Shown piece by piece: positions 59,582 through 62,353 of a stretch of 62,353 nucleotides of DNA. The position numbers and the translations under genes were made by a program. Source of the stretch: Chromera velia (lineage: Eukaryota > Sar > Chromeraceae); NCBI GenBank assembly GCA_018398765.1, contig JAHBMJ010004256.1:19599-81951 (forward strand), given 5' to 3'. Positions within the stretch are counted from its first letter, which is position 1. Each line of letters begins with the position of its first letter. The notes below the pieces were generated by a model, which was not told the origin of the DNA, searched no databases, and worked only from the letters and a program-made list of their open reading frames with translations.

Positions 59582-59794
59582 GATATTTTTGAAACACACA
59601 TCAGAAATGTTCTGATAACTATTGTCATGAGAAAAATGATCAGAGTGACAGTAAGTCAGTGACTTAGTGAGGAACCCTAAGAGGTTAACCTCAAATCTTA
59701 CCTCAAATATCAAATATTTGAGGTTGAAGCTCAAATCAAATCAAATCAAATCAAATCAAATATAATCAAATCAAACATGGTCACTAATAGGAAG

Positions 59795-60069
59795 ATGGAG
59801 CGAGAGAAACCGTCGACTTCTTTCAGGATTCTAGCTGCCTCTTTGTACGTTGGCCTCCTTTTGTATTGTGATCGTTATTGCTTTTAAGTGAGTCGTTCAT
59901 TCGTTTCCAATCCTAGTTCCAATTATGCAATGAATTCCAATTTGAATGTACTTCATTATTATTATCAGTAGTGATTTATTACGATGTATAGAACTATAAA
60001 TGATGATAATGATTTTTAGCTTAAGCTAGCGAGCCACCACTTACACTCTGGCCAATTTAGCCTCTCGTC
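59795..60069. other. AT-rich intergenic region
   Basis: Nothing assigned. Confidence 0.5.
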
Positions 60070-60327
60070 AGCAGTGTAGATGGGGCCCTCAAAAAGGATG
60101 CCGAGATGTTCCTAAAGCTAGTCCTAAAGAACGTAGCGCATCTTGTAAGTCTGAAGTGGGAATCACTGTGGGATAGGACATACTACGGGCAGGTGTGCGC
60201 ATACATGAAGGCAAGAATGCAGGCAGCGCACCACAGAGCAGCCAGCGGGTGCCTGCGGGACACCAGGGGAGAGGTGCGAAGAGCGAGCATTGAGGGAGGG
60301 GCAGCAGCAGTGGCAGCACTCGGATAG
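60070..60327 (+). pseudogene. Short coding fragment, probably transposon-derived
   Basis: A GC-rich open stretch in AT-rich DNA encodes about 85 residues (VDGALKKDAEMFLKLVLKN, YGQVCAYMKARMQAAHHRA) ending in TAG. It has no start or splice context. The isolated position and contrast in composition suggest a remnant of a mobile-element protein. Confidence 0.35.
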
Positions 60328-60858
60328 ATGGAGTGACAATCAGCTGCTCCAGGCGCTCTTAACGGATAAAGCAAGATCGTGGGAAGACATGGAGAGCTTA
60401 TAGGTAGTTGAGGATGATACTAGATTGGTCTATGACTGTGTGACTATATATGTAAAATTGCATGCATTAAGGTAAGTCAAAATATCAACAAAAAAAAATT
60501 TAATATGTCATGCAGAAGTTTGTCACTCAACCTAAGCCGGGTAGTAGGCCTGATGGGGCATTTAAAACTTGAAGCTAGGTTTTTATATAACAAACTTTGA
60601 GCCTGAGGTCCTTTTTTATTATTATTCTTTTAATTAAAGAACAGTTGTTAAAGACTGAGTTATATATGTTGTATAGATATTAGATCAGACTATTTAATAG
60701 CCTAAAGGGTATATGATTTCAAATAATTAGCCTCGTACTACCCACCCCCCAAGCCATAACATTGATGTACATTGATGTATAAATGCAGTACAATTATTTA
60801 AATTAAAGATATGATAGCATCGCGACTTCCCGTCTTCCCGCTGTATGTTTGTTTTTCT

Positions 60859-61069
60859 TCTGCATGTGCAGTAAGTCCTCCTCTGGTGTTCCTTCCATCT
60901 TTGCCCTTCTCCGTTCTGCCCTCAGTGCCCTGTACGTCGGTGATGGATGGTTCGATCTTTTCTTTTTTGCGCATGCTGACATATACAACCCGATGGGTGG
61001 GCAAGGTGGGCTACGGCTCGGCTGCCTGTTGATTGCTCTGATAGAAAGCTGTCTACCTATCAAGCCTGC
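60859..61069 (+). pseudogene. Possible copia-type RNase H remnant
   Basis: A frame with 'DGWFDLFFFAHADIYNPMGGQGGLRLG' style sequence resembles, loosely, the H-A-D...GG segment of copia RNase H. It starts after a 'gtgcag' and is cut at the right by the element at 61070-61481. This is a weak resemblance only. Confidence 0.25.
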
Positions 61070-61481
61070 AGGGTTGTTAAATACCGACAACTATGAGTAC
61101 TAAAAAACGGAACCGACCCCCAATTTCGTTTTTTCCCGGTACTTTCGGTACTTTTTCGGTATTTTCATCACCGGCAAAAATTTTATAAAGTAAGGCCCTA
61201 GACTGCTACTTCTAGACCAGTTCTAGTTGAGTCTGATGTGGAAAACTGACTGTTTTAGAGTCAAAACTCTAGAAAGGGAGCCATGATGGGCCCGACGGCG
61301 AGCAAAGGCTGCAAAGCAGAGCGGGACAGTTTCTTTTTAGTGAGCAGGGGCTGCAAGGCAGAGCTAGTAAGTTTATTTTTAGTGAAAAAACCCAGCATCC
61401 AGTCATTTTAACGTTATAAAGCCTAGTTTAAACTTTAAATAAAATTTTTAAGGTACCGAAAGTACCGGTACCGAAAAATGG
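61070..61481. mobile_element. ~410-bp MITE-like insertion
   Basis: An 8-bp direct repeat AAGCCTGC flanks it (61062-61069 and 61482-61489). Subterminal inverted blocks 'cggtactttcggtac' (about 61137) and 'gtaccgaaagtaccg' (about 61452) face each other. The left end begins AGGGTTGTTAAATACCG, hAT-like in style. The very ends do not form perfect inverted repeats. Confidence 0.55.
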
Positions 61482-61862
61482 AAGCCTGCTGCCGGTGTGT
61501 AGATAATTTTATTCATCAGCTCTCTGTCTGCCCCCGATGGACTGCCGAACAAGGCTTTTTGCAGTGGTTGGCATATATATATTAATTAAATCAGACCGCT
61601 TCACTCGTTGTAACTCACTTTTTGGATCCACCTCCTTTTCTGATCTGGGGGTTCGCAAGTTCATCATATCGCTCTTGCGCTCTCAACCCTCTCTCCTCTT
61701 TATGATTTCTCGTCATATTGTAGTAAGTGATTGATTATATTAAGTTCAAATAACTGTCGTCCACTTAACTTGCAGCCGGTACAATTATTGAACAGACCCA
61801 TGCCTTGACCTATGTATGTATGCGCCACCCGGGAGTTCTAACTCTACTACCAAGGGTTTGGC

Positions 61863-62237
61863 ATCAATCAATCAATCAATCAATCAAACAATTAATCATA
61901 ATCAACATTGTTTTTCACTAAATTAAAGTCTTTAATTTCGTATAAAATCACTTTTTACACTAATTTCTATGGCGTTTTTTAAATCACTTTTCACCTTTCA
62001 AGAGACATGTATATACAGACACATAATAGCATGGTAAATCAGACACACGTTAAAAAAAAATGTGATTAAACAGATAAAAAAATTAAAAAATGATATCCAT
62101 GCACAAAACCTAGCTTCAAAAAGAAAAGGAAGACAGAGAATTTTTGAGAGAAAAACAGAGAAAGAAAAAAAGAAATATACACTGATACAGACTCAGACAG
62201 ACACACTGTGATACGTACACACGCAGACACACACTCA

Positions 62238-62272
<35 letters not shown>
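61863..62272. repeat. (AATC)n and (CA)n microsatellites
   Basis: (CAAT)n at about 61863-61890 and (CA)n at about 62220-62272, in otherwise AT-rich DNA with no supported gene to the window end. Confidence 0.85.
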
Positions 62273-62275
<3 letters not shown>

Positions 62276-62353
62276 CACACCAGATGTGTTGCAGTGTTGC
62301 GTAGAGGGACGGAAAGACAAAAGGAAGGCGGACGTGCTAGGAACAGATCCCCC

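Larger units (their letters stand above)
58871..59786. mobile_element. 916-bp non-autonomous DNA transposon
   Basis: A perfect 8-bp target duplication ATAGGAAG flanks it (58863-58870 and 59787-59794). The ends are inverted repeats beginning TAGTGACCATGTTTGATTTG and continuing as TTTGA/TCAAA pentamers. Subterminal TATTTGA-like words also recur in both orientations. It carries a GT microsatellite and one exon-like segment (59393-59581). There is no transposase. Confidence 0.85.

Overview
The window is eukaryotic nuclear DNA from an intron-rich protist. A chromerid-like alveolate (Chromera or a relative) is my best guess. That rests on general style only: spliceosomal introns with frequent GTCAGT/GTGAGT donors, TGCATGC-rich stretches, many purine-rich and dinucleotide microsatellites, Ty3-type retroelements, and a large nuclease-effector-like gene. 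No rRNA, tRNA or marker gene settles it. Exon borders were read by eye from splice motifs and frame continuity.

Layout. 1-3.57 kb: GA-rich degenerate minisatellites, no secure gene. 3.58-4.44 kb (-): a small hypothetical gene broken by one in-frame TAG. 4.4-6.2 kb: AT-rich spacer. 6.2-11.8 kb (-): a P-loop NTPase + PD-(D/E)XK nuclease gene of Crinkler/RHS-like type. A 2.8-kb transposon (6233-9050, 8-bp target duplication) cuts its last codons, and that transposon carries an ~0.8-kb relative that itself contains an inverted copy of itself. 12-14.5 kb (-): an intron-rich unknown gene with an 18-bp minisatellite inside one exon. 15.4-16.7 kb (+): an intronless ecdysteroid-kinase-like phosphotransferase. 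18.5-23.0 kb (-): SWC4/DMAP1, a chromatin-complex subunit, divergent from 23.6-27.7 kb (+), a BFR1-type RNA-binding coiled-coil protein. 29.7-34.6 kb: an integrase-less Ty3/gypsy element inserted into the tip of a 240-bp MITE. 34.9-41.1 kb: a second Ty3/gypsy element on the minus strand with nearly identical LTRs but a decayed pol. 42.2-43.2 kb: purine-rich repeats. 44.3-48.5 kb (+): a large CCHC zinc-knuckle, Pro/Gln-rich protein. 49.7-52.7 kb (-): a multi-exon gene I do not recognise. 54.3-57.4 kb (+): a RING + TRAF-type zinc-finger protein fused to three fascin-like beta-trefoils. 58.9-59.8 kb: a 916-bp transposon that seems to carry a captured exon. 60-62.35 kb: transposon debris and microsatellites.

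How it fits together. The housekeeping core is SWC4/DMAP1 and BFR1, which share one ~0.6-kb intergenic promoter region. The rest is accessory and shaped by mobile DNA. One CTAGGC-ended family that makes 8-bp target duplications recurs across the window (probably hAT-like, by inference). Both Ty3 elements carry in-frame stops that fit C-to-T/G-to-A transitions. The most novel items are the NTPase-nuclease gene with its nested insertions and the RING-TRAF-fascin fusion.
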